A stretch of DNA of 64,000 nt, taken from NCBI GenBank assembly GCA_022264855.1, contig JABYQU010000021.1, forward strand, positions 186,001 to 250,000, in the 5' to 3' direction. A model generated the notes under the pieces. The model had not been told where the DNA came from, searched no databases, and was given only the letters and a program-made list of their open reading frames with translations. Every line of letters starts with the position of its first letter. Positions within the stretch are counted from its first letter, which is position 1. The DNA is from Lenzites betulinus. Lineage: Eukaryota > Basidiomycota > Agaricomycetes > Polyporales > Polyporaceae. The translations under genes were made by a program, and so were the position numbers. Positions 45,386 to 56,561 of this stretch are shown one piece after another.

Positions 45386-47145
45386 TTAGACGACGTGGGC
45401 TGCGCGCAAGACGGGAGACGAAGGCGTAGAGAAGCGTTGCCCAAAGGAGTACTGCAGAGGAGCAGGTGCTTCATAGCGGGGCCTTTGGAACAGGTTAAAA
45501 TCGCATCACAAAAAGATATCGTGGTAGATACATACGCAGTGGGAGCGGAACTGGGACGCATGCCACTGAAAGGGACGTAGAGCAAGGGGCTTCCGTAAGA
45601 CGACAAAGAGCGAGGGTCGACAGCAAGCAAGCCACTCTTCGCCAGCGCAGCGAGACCAGCCTCAGAGAAACCAGAACTAGGATAGACAGGCGACACAGAG
45701 GTGAACATGCTGTTGCGACTGAAAGAGGGTGCAATAAAGGGTGTAGCGCGTGGGTTGAGACGAGCTTTGCCATCCGCATCCCCAGCTGCGGGACCTGTAC
45801 GTATAAACTCCACACTGAGAGGGGGGTTGGAGTACGCCTGCCCATCCAAGCCCCGAGCTGCATCAGATGCCTGAGATACAGAGGCATACTCTACGATGGC
45901 AGAGACATGGTTGCGATCATCCGGCGCAGTCGGCAGGATCTCAAGCTTCTTGATGTCGCCATAGGGTCCCAAGAGAGGGTGCAGGTCAGACAGCTGAGAG
46001 AACAGAACAGCAGGGAGATTCTTGATCAAAAGCGAAGACGATACGGTCGAAAAGTTGCCAGCCGGCGGATACTCAATAGGAGGGGTGACAACAATGGGAA
46101 CCTGCACAGGAGGGGGTACAGGGCTGATCGCCTGCACATCGAAGGCTGCTGGAGTGGGCGAAGGCGGGGAACTCGTCAAGACGGTGGCGCGGTCTCCGCC
46201 GTCAAGGAAACCTTGAGAACAGTCAGCAAGCAGCGCGACCCAACCAGATAGGGTACACACCATCTGAACGCTGCACCACCGCCCAAGAAACATCTATCAT
46301 GTGCCCTCTGATGTGCACAAATGAGAGGCAGGAGCACACATATTCCACAAAGTCGTACCTGATTTCTTTGCGATTCAGGCCATCCATGGCTGCCTTCGCT
46401 TCTGGATGGTTGTTCATCACGATGAATCCCCGCCGTCTGGACGCGTTATCGACAGTAGCGAGGATGACCGCATGGGCAACGGTACCAAACCGAGAAAAAA
46501 CCTCGGCGAACTCGGTTCTATACAGCGTGGATAAGGAGGTGGCTTGATCTAAGGATTGTGAAGACGTACTTGGTGAGGTCAAATGGGAGACCGAGCACGT
46601 AAAGGTTCCTCCGGGCATCAGGCTGTTTCGCCGCCCGCCCATGGCGAGGAACATCCGGCGAGGGCATGGCAATGACAGCGCTGGTATGATAGTTAGTCAT
46701 TAGAAGCAAACGGGGGATTATGCATGACGTACAGAGGCACGCCATCGACATTATATCCGGACATGCACAAGGCTTTCCTAGTGATGGGTCAGGCGACCAA
46801 AAATGTGCATACATTGAGAACGCTTACTTGGCTGCATCCTGAGTAGCGAACGTCAGGGCATAGTACCTGCGACCCCTGTCGAACAGTTCGTCGCTTTTGA
46901 TGATGTCCCCTGCAACGAGTAGTCTAAAGGTTAATACCCGCGCTGGCGACCAACACAACGGAGGCGTACCAATTAGGTTGTTGAAAAGGTCCAAGATCTC
47001 CCTGCGAGATACTAAACAGGCGAGTTCGTCAGCATATAGATACGCATCAACATCGGAACAACGCACCCGCATCGGCGATGTTGTTGACGCGTACAGAGTA
47101 GCCTTCGCGACTGAACTTGAAGAGGGGGTTCGGTGCATTCGACAT
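45386..47145 (-). CDS. RNA-binding protein with three RRM domains
   Basis: Predicted RNA-binding protein of 445 residues from nine exons: 47145-47067, 47011-46970, 46909-46828, 46777-46733, 46680-46570, 46517-46359, 46307-46261, 46211-45536 and 45482-45386. Introns are 49-60 bp. RRM1 has GYSVRVNNIADAV as RNP2 and RRYYALTFATQDAAKKAL as RNP1. RRM2 has RRNLYVLGLPFDLTKTE as RNP2 and RRRGFIVMNNHPEAKAAM as RNP1. RRM3 has SSLLIKNLPAVLFSQL and VSAIVEYASVSQASDAA. A Pro-rich linker lies between RRM2 and RRM3, and the C-terminus is Ser/Pro-rich. The layout resembles Mei2- or Pab-like regulators, but no exact orthologue is claimed. The last intron uses an AAAG 3' site, so the final 32 residues are less sure. 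Confidence 0.85.
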
Positions 47146-47504
47146 GGCGCGGGGAATCCTGTAGGAAAACAAACGGCTCTGCAAGAGAAGGGCAGTTAGT
47201 GTATAATGTACGTTACTGTATGCTCAAGAAGCAAGAAAGCGGGCGAGGAGGCGGCGAAGGGATAAGTTGAAGAACAAGAACGTTCGGGCAAGGCCGACGC
47301 TCATTCGCTCGTTTTGGCGGGCGCATATTCCCACGCCACGACGCGCTCGCGTCGCGTCCGGGGCGAGCAACAAGGCGCCCACACGCGTTGCACACGAACC
47401 ACCACGACCGCGCAAAGTCGCGCACGACGTGAACGTATCTGAGGCCCTCGGATATATCACATTACCCGCCGGCGCCCGCAAACTCACCTGCTCATTTCGC
47501 AGCA
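47146..47504. promoter_or_regulatory. Divergent promoter of RRM and RAD51C-like genes with MCB-type site
   Basis: A 359-bp gap between divergent ATGs. An ACGCGT site is at 47383-47388, about 117 bases before the RAD51C-like start, within a CpG-rich stretch. This would fit G1/S control of a repair gene. Confidence 0.45.
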
Positions 47505-49033
47505 ATGTCGGACAGACTCCTTTCCACCCTATCGTCGCTCCCTGCCCCCACCCTCTCCGCCCTCGCGGGGGCAGGCTACGAGACCATCCGCGACCTCTCG
47601 ACGGCCACGCCCGAGCAGCTCTCCAGAGGTTTGATCTTTACGTGATGCATACGCTTCCCTCGCAAACTCTCTTACTACTGTACGCGATGCGAATCCCAAT
47701 CCAACAGACTTGAACCTATCGCTCCCGGCTTCGCAGGCCGTCTTCACGGCCACTCGTCCGTCCGCGTCGCTTCCCATGACCCAGTCCGCCGCCGCGATGC
47801 TGGGCAGCACAGAGAAGCCCTTCCTCACGGCCTGCGCCCCGCTCGACAGGCTCCTGGACGGCGGCCTCAGGCGCGGGTACATTCTCGAAATAAACGGCCC
47901 CCCCGGCTCGGGCAAGGAGCAGATAGCGGTCAATGCAGTCAGGAGCTTCGTCGCCCGCAAGCTAGAGGTGCTCTTCGTCGGTATGCCCGTTCCGCCCGCG
48001 TTCGCGCGCATGTCCGCAAATACCTCGGCTTCGCCAGGCTGACCGATGTCGCGCTCGCGCAGACATGCAGAACATGGTTCCCCCAGCCACAATCAAGAGA
48101 ACCCTGATGGGTACGTGGACGGGCAAAGTCCGACGCGTTCCCCCAGCCGCATGCACTGACCGTGCGCTTCGTGCAGGCGCAGGTCCCACGGCGGACGCCG
48201 GCGGCGCGGCTCTGGTCCGCTACCTCGCGCTGCACAGTGCCGCCGAATTCGTCGTCTTCATCCGGAATCTCACTGCGTATCTAGAGGACAGGCCGGCCGT
48301 GAGTCGCCCATTATCGCCGCGGATATGACGTGCTCACCGCGACCCCGCGACTGCGATCCGATCGGCCCCCAGACCGGCTTGCTCGTGCTCAATTCATTGG
48401 CTTTCCCTTTCCAGCATAACTTTCAAAAGAAAGACAGCAACGCTATCTTTGACAGGCTAATGCAGACGGTAGCGCGCGCGAGGGGTCTAACTGTACGTAA
48501 GAGTAGCTATTTCTTGCGAGCACACCAGATCGTATCAGAACGTGCTCAAAATAAGGGTCCACCTGGATCTAGGTCATAATCACGAGCCAGCTCATCACCA
48601 AGCCCGTAGGGGGGAACGGGGAGCCCGGATCGGCGCCCAAGGGCTCGAAGATGATAATGCAGCCTACGTTTAGTGCGTCTGCAGCCACACCTCTCCTCGC
48701 ATTGTCCACGGAACGCTCACCTGACGCCCTTCACACAGACAGCCTCCAGTTCCCGACAGGCAAGACGTACAGGGTGATCGTTGTCCCCCAGACGAGAACG
48801 ACGGGGTTAGTTGTGCTCGCGCAGGCACGATGCACCGGCGCTGACTTCGCATTGGCCACTCGCCCCCCGCAGCGTCATGCGCCTGCTGTCCTCACCCACA
48901 CACGGTCAGCCCCCGGCGCACGCAGTGCGCGAAGAGCCCTACCAGCGGGTACGTCCATGCCTCCCAGCCCCACGCGCCCGCTCACCCGCTCGCCATTCGC
49001 CACCGACCGCAGGTCCGGGGCGTGATCGTGTAG
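47505..49033 (+). CDS. RAD51 paralogue, RAD51C-like
   Basis: Predicted RecA-fold recombination mediator of 316 residues. Nine exons: 47505-47628, 47708-47980, 48063-48110, 48177-48298, 48373-48492, 48573-48672, 48739-48805, 48873-48948 and 49013-49033. The N-terminal helix-hairpin-helix-like segment is LSALAGAGYETIRDLSTATP. Walker A is GPPGSGKE (about residues 105-112). Walker B is LEVLFVDMQ. LLVLNSLAFPFQHNF resembles the RAD51C signature DGIAFPFRHD. VIITSQLITKP matches the late ATPase-core strand of the family. The last exon gives a short end, VRGVIV. The residue after the Walker A Lys is Glu, not the usual Thr/Ser. It is convergent with the folate gene. Confidence 0.83.
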
Positions 49034-49348
49034 TCAGCGGCGCCGCCCGCGGGGCCCCCCTCGCACCGCAGCGGGCTGTGGCCACAGCAGCAGCACCAGG
49101 AGGCAGGCCAGAAGCCCCTCGCCGCGGGCCGCCCGCTTCGCCGCCTTCCCTTCGCGCGTTCGCGTTCGCAGCCGGGTTCCCTCGCCCACGCACGATCGAT
49201 ATGTCAGACGCGGGCATTCCTCGGTATGTAGAAGCGGGCCTGCGCCTCGGGCGTGGCGGCGGCTGCATTCAATCCTCGCCATTGTATCATTATTGCCCAT
49301 TCATTCCGCGCCCCTTCTCCCCTTGCTAGCTCGCTTGCGGCCTTCGCG
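49034..49348. other. Convergent 3' region between RAD51C-like and MTHFS genes
   Basis: 315 bases between convergent genes; likely both 3' UTRs. Nothing else seen. Confidence 0.5.
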
Positions 49349-50756
49349 CTATTCACGCTGTACGATCCCATCTGGCCCTATTATCACGTCCACCGTCCAG
49401 TCCGTCGCCCCGACCGGGACCTGCCCTGCCTCGAGTATCTGCTCGCGCAGGGCCAGCGCGACTGCAGCGCGGCGGGGCGAGGAGGGAGATAGCGTGCATG
49501 CGGAGACGGTGTCAGCCCCTCTCATGTCGTCCATAGCAATATCATATATGACGAGAGCCGTCACCGGAACGCACCGAGTCTCGGACGCCGCGCACGGCCA
49601 CGGTCGCGGGCGTACGCCGCCAAGAAGCGGTCGTAGAAGCCCCTGCCGTACCCGAGGCGCGATAACGATCGATCGAACGCGATCCCTGCAAACGCGAGTG
49701 CGCATGAGTACTTGCACGCACAGAACAGTGACACAACCCGCGTCATGAACGCATGACGTGCGAACGCGCCGCAGCGTGTGTCTGCTGGCCTGCCGCGTGC
49801 GGGGGTGTGGGAAGCGCGAGTGCGCGCGAACGGGGGCACGTACCAGGCATCACGATCAGGTCGAGCGGTTCTGCGTCCGCGGCGAGCGCTTGCGACGCGT
49901 GGGTGCGCACATGGCCAGCCGGGAGAAGCGGCCGTCGGAGCAGCGGGAGGGACGGGCGGAGCGGCGGGGCGGGGCGGAATGGATAAGTTCGGAGTCGGAG
50001 CGTGGTAAGGCGGGCGCCGTCAGTCCGGTCGGAGCGGAGACGAGCTCGGTGCGGAGGGGGAGGCTCGGTACTCACCGCTGGGCCTGCGCTGGCCGTTCAC
50101 GAGCACGTCCGGCTCGCGGATGCCCCATTGCCCGGCGGGGAGGGCGCGGAGGTCGTCGGCGCCGGAGACCTGGAGGAAGTCCATGATGCCGCGGTCCTTA
50201 TCGAGCATCTTCGGCACGTATAGCGTCTTTCCTGTGCGCATGCACGCGGTGGCGGCGGCGGCCCCAGCGCAAATCCGAATCGTCCAAGCGAAGGGCGAGT
50301 AGCGTGCGATAGTTGCAAGCGAGGTGCCAGAAGAGCAAGCGAGGTGTCAGAAGACGAAAAAAAAAAAACAGAAGAGGGTGGGGGCGTCAGCAAAGGGGTG
50401 GGCGCAATGTCGCAAACATGACGTTCTGGCGCACCTGCATCAAAGATGGCCGCGACGACCGCGGCGGTATCGACCTCGCCTGCGGGCATGCTGAGAAAAC
50501 AGCTGACGGCGCGACTCTGCTGGAACTCCGGAAGCGCGAGCAGCGTGCGCGTTATCTGGCGCGCTGAGGTAAAAGGCTACATCGTCAGCGCATGCGGCGG
50601 TGGGGCGCAGATGCGACAGATGTATCATGTCGGCGAAAGTCTGGAGTGGTCCTGGTACATACACTGTGCCTGTATCTCGTCGGCTGTGAGATTGGCGAGC
50701 GTCGTTCTCATCGCCTTGCGCAATGCGCCCTTCTGTTTCGCTAGCGCAGCTGCCAT
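49349..50756 (-). CDS. 5-formyltetrahydrofolate cyclo-ligase
   Basis: Converts 5-formyl-THF to 5,10-methenyl-THF using ATP (FAU1 in yeast, MTHFS in animals). It has 215 residues from six exons: 50756-50663, 50563-50435, 50231-50076, 49888-49844, 49685-49575 and 49461-49349. Family features in order: KGALRKAMRTTLANLTADE, the fold-start FLSMPAGEVDT, KTLYVPKMLDKDRGIMDFLQ, AGQWGIREPD, LDLIVMPGIAFDRSLSRLGY, the nucleotide-binding GRGFYDRFL, and the end ALREQILEAGQVPVGATDWT plus DVIIGP. All introns here are long for this genome (99-203 bp). Length is normal for the family, and all catalytic-region motifs are visible. Confidence 0.95.
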
Positions 50757-51457
50757 GGCGGCGGATGTTATCTGGCCCTACAAAATCAGCAAAAATCAGC
50801 TCGAAGGGGAAACCGTCGGAGACGTACGGCGGCGGCAAAGCGTCTCGTCGTTCCTTCTTGTCTGCCAGCGAACGTACTTACAAACTGCCAACTCGGCTGA
50901 GTCGCGTGTCACGTCTGCGCCTCGATCAGGGCGATCGGTAAAGATCGGTAGTGATCGTCACGGTCACAACGTACTACGCGCCTACGACAGAGGTCCAGGC
51001 GTTCAACGCGCCGACCACCTTGACCCGCAACTCCCACCACCACCACGTTCGCTATCGCCCAAGGGGCGTCGAAAGCGTGCAAAGTGCGCAACCAAGAGCT
51101 ATCTCGCCCTCGGCCACGCCCCAGCGCCGGTCGGAGCATCCCGGTTCTCGACGCGACCAGAAGACGCGTCGCAATCAGCGCCGCGCGCCGCGATTGGCCG
51201 CGCCAAGCTAGGATCCCACCACACAGTGAGTTTAGCCTTCGCACCCGCCGCGCCGGGCCCGATCTGCCCTCCCCGGCGGCACAATGCCTCCGCGGGCGCC
51301 CGCGCACCGTGCACCGTGCTTCCCCAGCACGCCTGTTTTGGCACCCGAGGCTGGCTGGCACGCGCGCAGTACGTGATGACTGATCCTCTCCTCTGCTCGC
51401 TATCGCAGGCTCTCCCAGGTGCGTCCACGTCCGGGGAGCGACACTGCGAATCGGAAC
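50757..51457. other. Divergent promoter region of MTHFS and PIG-P genes
   Basis: About 700 bases between divergent start codons. GC-rich in the right half; no TATA box or other gene recognised. Confidence 0.4.
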
Positions 51458-52372
51458 ATGGCGACGTATGATCTAGCCCAGGACCGGGAGGGCGTGACGC
51501 GTGCCGCGTCGCCCGCCGCCTCTGCGTCATCAGCGTCCGCGTCCGCGTCGTACGATTCCTCGCGCCCGCCCTCGCCCTCGCCCAGCCCCGGGTACGCAGA
51601 GTACGCAGGAGACAGACACGGATACGCGCAGGACGAGCCGACGTCGCCCACGTCCCCGCTCGCGCCGTACCCGCCCATCCTGCCGACGGAGACGCGCAGC
51701 CGCGCGCCCGAGTTCTACGGGTTCGTCGCGTGGGCGGGCACGTACCTCCTCTTCGTGCTCTACCTCCTCTGGGCGGCGCTCCCCGACCGCGCTATCCTCG
51801 CGCTCGGCGTGTCGTGGTACCCCAACCGGTGCGTACCGTTCTTCGCCCCCGGTCATGACGCACGCACATGCTGACATCTCCGTGTCCGTCCCCGTTGCCG
51901 TGCCCGTCGCTACCCCCTAAACACAAACGCAAACGCAAACGCCGCTCGATGTCCGCCACGCGCCCCGCCCACCACCCACCCACCGCGCACCGACACAGCG
52001 AATGGGCGCTGCTGGTGCCCGCGTACGGGATGGTGCTCATCCTCTTCACGTACTTCACGTACTTCGCGCTCGCGCTCGCGGGCACGCCCGCCTTTGACGA
52101 CCTGCGCACCATCACCGGTGAGCCTCCCTCTCCCTCTCCCTCTCCCCCTCATCCTCCCTTTCCCCCCTGCTTCCCCTGCCCCCCTTCTCGCGCTGTTCCG
52201 TCGACACACGCTAACACACGCTCCAGACTCAAAAGCGCACATCGCACCCGACGCAGCGCCCTACCGCGCCGGCGCGCCCCCCGAGATGCGCGACATCCCG
52301 CTCGGGCTCGTCAATCGCGTCCTGTACGGTCCGCGCCCGCGCGCCGATCCCGCTCGCTCCCGAAGCGACTAG
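51458..52372 (+). CDS. GPI-GlcNAc transferase subunit PIG-P
   Basis: Subunit of the ER complex that starts GPI-anchor synthesis by moving GlcNAc to phosphatidylinositol (GPI19 in yeast). It has 211 residues from three exons: 51458-51828, 51999-52117 and 52227-52372. A low-complexity Ser/Ala/Pro N-terminus precedes the PIG-P domain. Membrane segment 1 is in EFYGFVAWAGTYLLFVLYLL, followed by ALPDRAILALGVSWYPNREW. Membrane segment 2 is in LLVPAYGMVLILFTYFTYFA, then GTPAFDDLRTITD. The C-terminus is short and basic. Introns are 170 and 109 bp and contain short tandem tracts (AAACGC and CTCCCT repeats). The hydrophobic pair and the WYPNREW link are diagnostic. Confidence 0.93.
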
Positions 52373-54528
52373 CACTCCTCAATGATGAGGCCTTGCGGAT
52401 CGATTGGCATCGGCATCGGCAGGGGCGCCCGGCGGGGCGGAGCCTTTGCGCGGAGGACTGTAACTCGTAACTCGTAACTTTTAATCCGTAGTTCGTAAAG
52501 ATGACTCTGCGCGCGCGCTGGGTTCTGGATGCGCCCTTCGCCACTTGTTGCGCAGAACATCATCCCCAGAACACAGAACACAGAACGTAGAACATAGAAC
52601 ACAGAACATAGAGGCGGAACACGACAGAACGCAGGACTGAACAGAGCGCGGACCGGCCGGTGGCAGATTGGGATCGCTTGCGGGCGATCGCGCGGGGCGA
52701 TAACGCGCGCCTCCCCCTCCCTTCCCCTCTCCCTTCCCCAGCTCTCCCTCCCCTCCCTAAACTTCCCTTCCAAGTACATACCTCCTCAGCCACGCCCAGA
52801 TACAGATACAGCCCCCGCCAGAACCGACAAACGCGCTGCTGGTCCTTGCCGGGCGCGCGCGCGGGTGGGCTTCGCGCGATAGGGTTTGATATAGGTATAG
52901 CGGCGCGGCGGGTATGACGTGCCCCCTGCCTGCCCGCGCCGGGGTGCGCGAGCGCGGCACGAGTACTAGTATGAGGGCTGGTCTCGAGGTACTACGATGG
53001 TGATGCCTGTCGACGCGGACGGGCGACGAGGGGGCGGAGGCTAATCCCGCCCAGGGGGCGCGCGGCGGTGGGAATCCCAGTGATCCCACTGGAGTTGCTC
53101 CGCGGTAAGTAAAGTATGCATGATCGATGTGCTCTCCGTCCGTAGGGAGACTTGCACCGTCGGAACTGGGAGGGTCGCGGCAGGCAGGCACCCCCCGGCG
53201 CGGTCGCGGTGGCAATAGCAATAGAGCAGTATCAGCCTCAGTCCGCCACAGCACTGGCACTGGCACGGGCACTTCCTGAACGCAAAACATGGCGTGGAGG
53301 GGCTTCGGGTGGTCTGGGGCGCGGCTGCCGTCCCGCGAGCCGGAGCAGGCAGTAAGCCCAGTCAGAGAGAGTCAGAGTTGTTCGGAGTGTCGTGCGGGGG
53401 CGATGGCGATGGCGCCATCGCCTGGCCGTGTCAATGGCAAAGTCCTCGGATGGACTGGCCGGCTGGAAGATTTTCGTTGATTTTCCCGTGGACTTCTCGA
53501 GACCTGGAGTGATCAAGGCTTGAGGACTGAATATTGCTGAACTGCCTGATACCCTTGCGGTCGTTTCAACGTCGTCGTGGAGAGCACAGAAAGCATGAAA
53601 TACGGTTACTGCAATTAGACTCCACAAATACGGATACGGTATATATCATCTCATGATGCAGCAGCGCCCGCGCCCTCCCTTTCTCGGTATCTCGGTAGTC
53701 GGCGGCGTCGGCGGTGACCAGCCGACGCGCGGTGGTAGTGGTCGCAGTGGCCGCGGTCGCAGTGGTGGTCGGCGGGATACATTTGGAAGGGTAGAAGGGG
53801 AGGGAGGGAGGGACGGGGGCGCGATGATGACCCAAACGAGAACGCGAAAACACGACGGCGGGCGGGGCGGGGGCGGGGACAGGAACAATGCGTGGCTGGT
53901 GGTACAAGATGCTTGCGGTTGTATACGGTCGAGTCGGGCGGTCGGGGAATATATCTGGCTCTGGCTCTGGGTCGGCGCGCGGATGATCGATGCATGAGGG
54001 GACGTGAGCAAGCACTGGGAGGGAGGGGGAGGGGGCGCTCGGTGCTTTGGCGAAAGGGCGGAGGGGGAGGAAGTGCCGGGCCTGGGGAGGTGATGACGCG
54101 TACAATGAAGGACACGCTGCACAGTGACGCCGCCGCGGTATCGATGATCGAGGCAGGCAAAGTGAAAGCAACACAACGGAGGCACCCGCTATCTCCACCG
54201 CCGATAACGCCCGCCCTTGCGCGCCGTCGTCGCCAGTACGCCAGCGCACAAACCGGGGGCTCGAGTCCATCGGGGGCGGGGCGGGGTGTCGATCATGCGG
54301 CATACGGTTGCGGGGGACGAAACACGGGGGCGGGGGCGGGGAAACGAGCACCGGGGCGGTCGCGAGCGGGGCAGCGGGTGGGGCAGCGGACGAGGGAGGG
54401 AAGCGGAGGGCCGGATAAGGATGTGGCGGACAGGGAGGGGACGAGCGGAGGCAGGCGCGATCGAGGGAAGCACGCGCCCATGTGGCCCCCCTCCTTGTAT
54501 ACGGATATTGCATATTGTATATTGTATA
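52373..54528. other. Convergent intergenic region with low-complexity DNA
   Basis: About 2.1 kb between the ends of PIG-P and the zinc-finger gene. It is GC-rich, with purine/pyrimidine-biased tracts and short tandem heptamers. Long frames here (for example 53566-54513 minus) consist of Pro/Ser/Arg low complexity and occur in several frames at once, so none is accepted. Confidence 0.45.
52567..52612. repeat. Short tandem repeat, AGAACAC/AGAACATAG type
   Basis: About six imperfect copies of a 7-bp unit (AGAACAC, AGAACGT, AGAACAT with an AG spacer). A related heptamer array (GTAACTC) lies just upstream near 52449-52470. Confidence 0.75.
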
Positions 54529-56561
54529 TTATACGTAGCTCCCCGTCGGGGACGCGATCGCAGGCCCGGGCAGCGCGCGCCACTACACAGTATACCCGTC
54601 AGATTTAATCCGCAAAATTAACAAAGAGGGAGACGCACCTGGCTGGAGATGTACGGCGCGGCGTCCGCCTGCGCATACGAGTTGCGCTCCTCGACGACCA
54701 CATACCGCTCGTCCTGCTCCGCGCCCCACGCCGCCAGCGCCTGCTCCACCTCCTGCTGGTGCTGCTGCTGTGCTTGCACCTGCTGTGCGTGCTGGTGCTG
54801 TGCGCCCGGGGAGACCGGCGGGAGCGGCAGCGGCAGCAACGGACACGCCGGCTGGAAATACTCGTCCTCCTCCTCCTCCGAGCACGCGCCCGCCGCCGCG
54901 TCGCGCAGGTACTCCACGTTCGAGCGCGACGCGAGGCTCGGCGGCACCCAGCGCAGCTTCGCGGGCAGCGCGCCCGCCTCGTGCACGTCCGACACGAGCG
55001 GCGTGTCGAACCCGACCGTGAACTGCGACGGCGCCGCGGGCGCGTGGTCTGCGCTGGGGAAGATCCCGTGTGTGCGCAGGTGCCGCTTTGCGTTCGAGCG
55101 CACGGCGAAGCTCTTCGTGCAGGTTGGGATCGGGCACTTGAACGCTATGAGGGGAGTGGGGGGTAAGGAAAAATAAAATAGAATAAATGGGAGAGGGAGA
55201 GGACGCACGTTTCGCGCCCGAGTGCGAGTTCATGTGCGTCGCGAGCCCGCTCGGCCGCGGGAACAGCTTGTAGCACACCGTGCACTGGTGCATCTTGCTC
55301 TTCTTCTGCGGCGCCGCGCGCCGCTCGCCCGCCGTGCCCATACCCAGGCTCCCGTCCGGCGTCACCGGCGACCCCCCGTCCGTCGCCTCGCGCTCGCCGC
55401 TGCTCCCCCGCTCGCCCCTCTCGCGTTCCCTTTCCCTCTCCCTCTCGCGCTCCCTCTCGCGCTCCCCGCTGCTGCCCCTATCCATTCTCTCGCTGAAGCT
55501 GCTTCCTCTGTCCCCGAAAGCGCTCCCGCGCTCGCCGAACGCGGTCGACCGCTCGCCAAAGGAGCGATCGAGACTCGCGCGCTCGTCGAGCGCGGCGGCG
55601 GCGGCCCACGGCTCGCGCGCGGACGGGAGGCTCGCCTCCGAGTCGTCGTCGTAGTCGTCCCCGTCGAACACGAGCCCCGGCACCGAGGACGGGCTGATCG
55701 GGTCCGGCAGCGAGTCCAGCGAGTCGCGCCGCATCGGCAGGTGGTGCGACTGCGAGTGGTGGTGTGATGGGTGTGACTGGGAGTGATGATGGGAGGAGTG
55801 GGAGGAGGAATGGTGGGAGTGGGCAGAAGAGTGGGAAGAGTGGGAGTGGGAGTGGTGGTGGTGGGGCGGGGGGTAGGGCGCGGAGCGCGGGGAGGGCACG
55901 TCCATGAGCGCAGACGCGGCGTCGGGGTACGCCGACGCAGGCGAGGCGGCGAGGCCGTACGCACCCCCGGGGTACGCCGCAGCCACCGCGGGGGGCATGC
56001 CGCGCGGGGGCGTCGCGGGGCCATAGAGGTCCGCGCGGGCGTCGAGGTACGGGTACGCCGCGGCGCGGCCACCGCGCAGGGCGTCGTCGGACGGGCTCGG
56101 GGTCGTGCTGCCGTAGTAGGCCGCGGCGGGGTTGAATGTGGGGGTGGGGGGGTACGGCCCGACGCCGACGCCGACGCCGTAGAGGGCACTGGGGTAGGAG
56201 GCGTCGTGGAGGAGCGTACGCTGCGAGGACTCGGGGTACCCGACTAGCTGGGCGTCCGGGCCTGCGCCCGCGTAGAACCCTCCCTGCTGTTGTTGGTGCT
56301 GCTGCTGCTGCTGTTGGTGGTGTTGCTGCTGTTGGTGTTGTGCGGCACGGTCGGATAGGGCAGCCTGGTGGTGGGCGGGGGATAGGTGGTCTGCACGTTG
56401 AGCATCCACGGCTGCTGGCGGGCGGGGTACGGGGCGTGGGCGACGGCGGGCGCGAGGGGCTCGAGCGGGGGCGGGGCGGGGGCGAGATAGTACGGATTGG
56501 AGCCGTGCGCGAATCTATGGAGGGTATTGGGGTCGTGGGGGTGGTCGAGGTGGGCAGCCAT
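54529..56561 (-). CDS. C2H2 zinc-finger transcription factor
   Basis: Likely nuclear DNA-binding regulator, about 608 residues. Exons (tentative at the 5' end): 56561-56397, 56310-55209, 55144-54639 and 54582-54529. Two adjacent C2H2 fingers are joined across a 64-bp intron. Finger 1 is CTVCYKLFPRPSGLATHMNSH, the linker is SGAKPFKC, and finger 2 has CPIPTCTKSFAVRSNAKRHL with RTH. Before them lie a poly-Gln/His tract, a Tyr/Pro/Ala-rich region, a His/Ser run, an acidic patch and a long Arg-Glu dipeptide run. The tail is acidic and Gln-rich, suggesting activation. The first intron ends inside a CAG repeat, so its exact site is ambiguous. Without the last intron the protein would stop at 54618. 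Confidence 0.78.

Noticed and set aside
53566..54513. 315-codon minus-strand frame rich in Pro and Ser
   Set aside because: Overlapping frames of similar composition exist on both strands in the same place, with no domain, no conserved start and no splice pattern.
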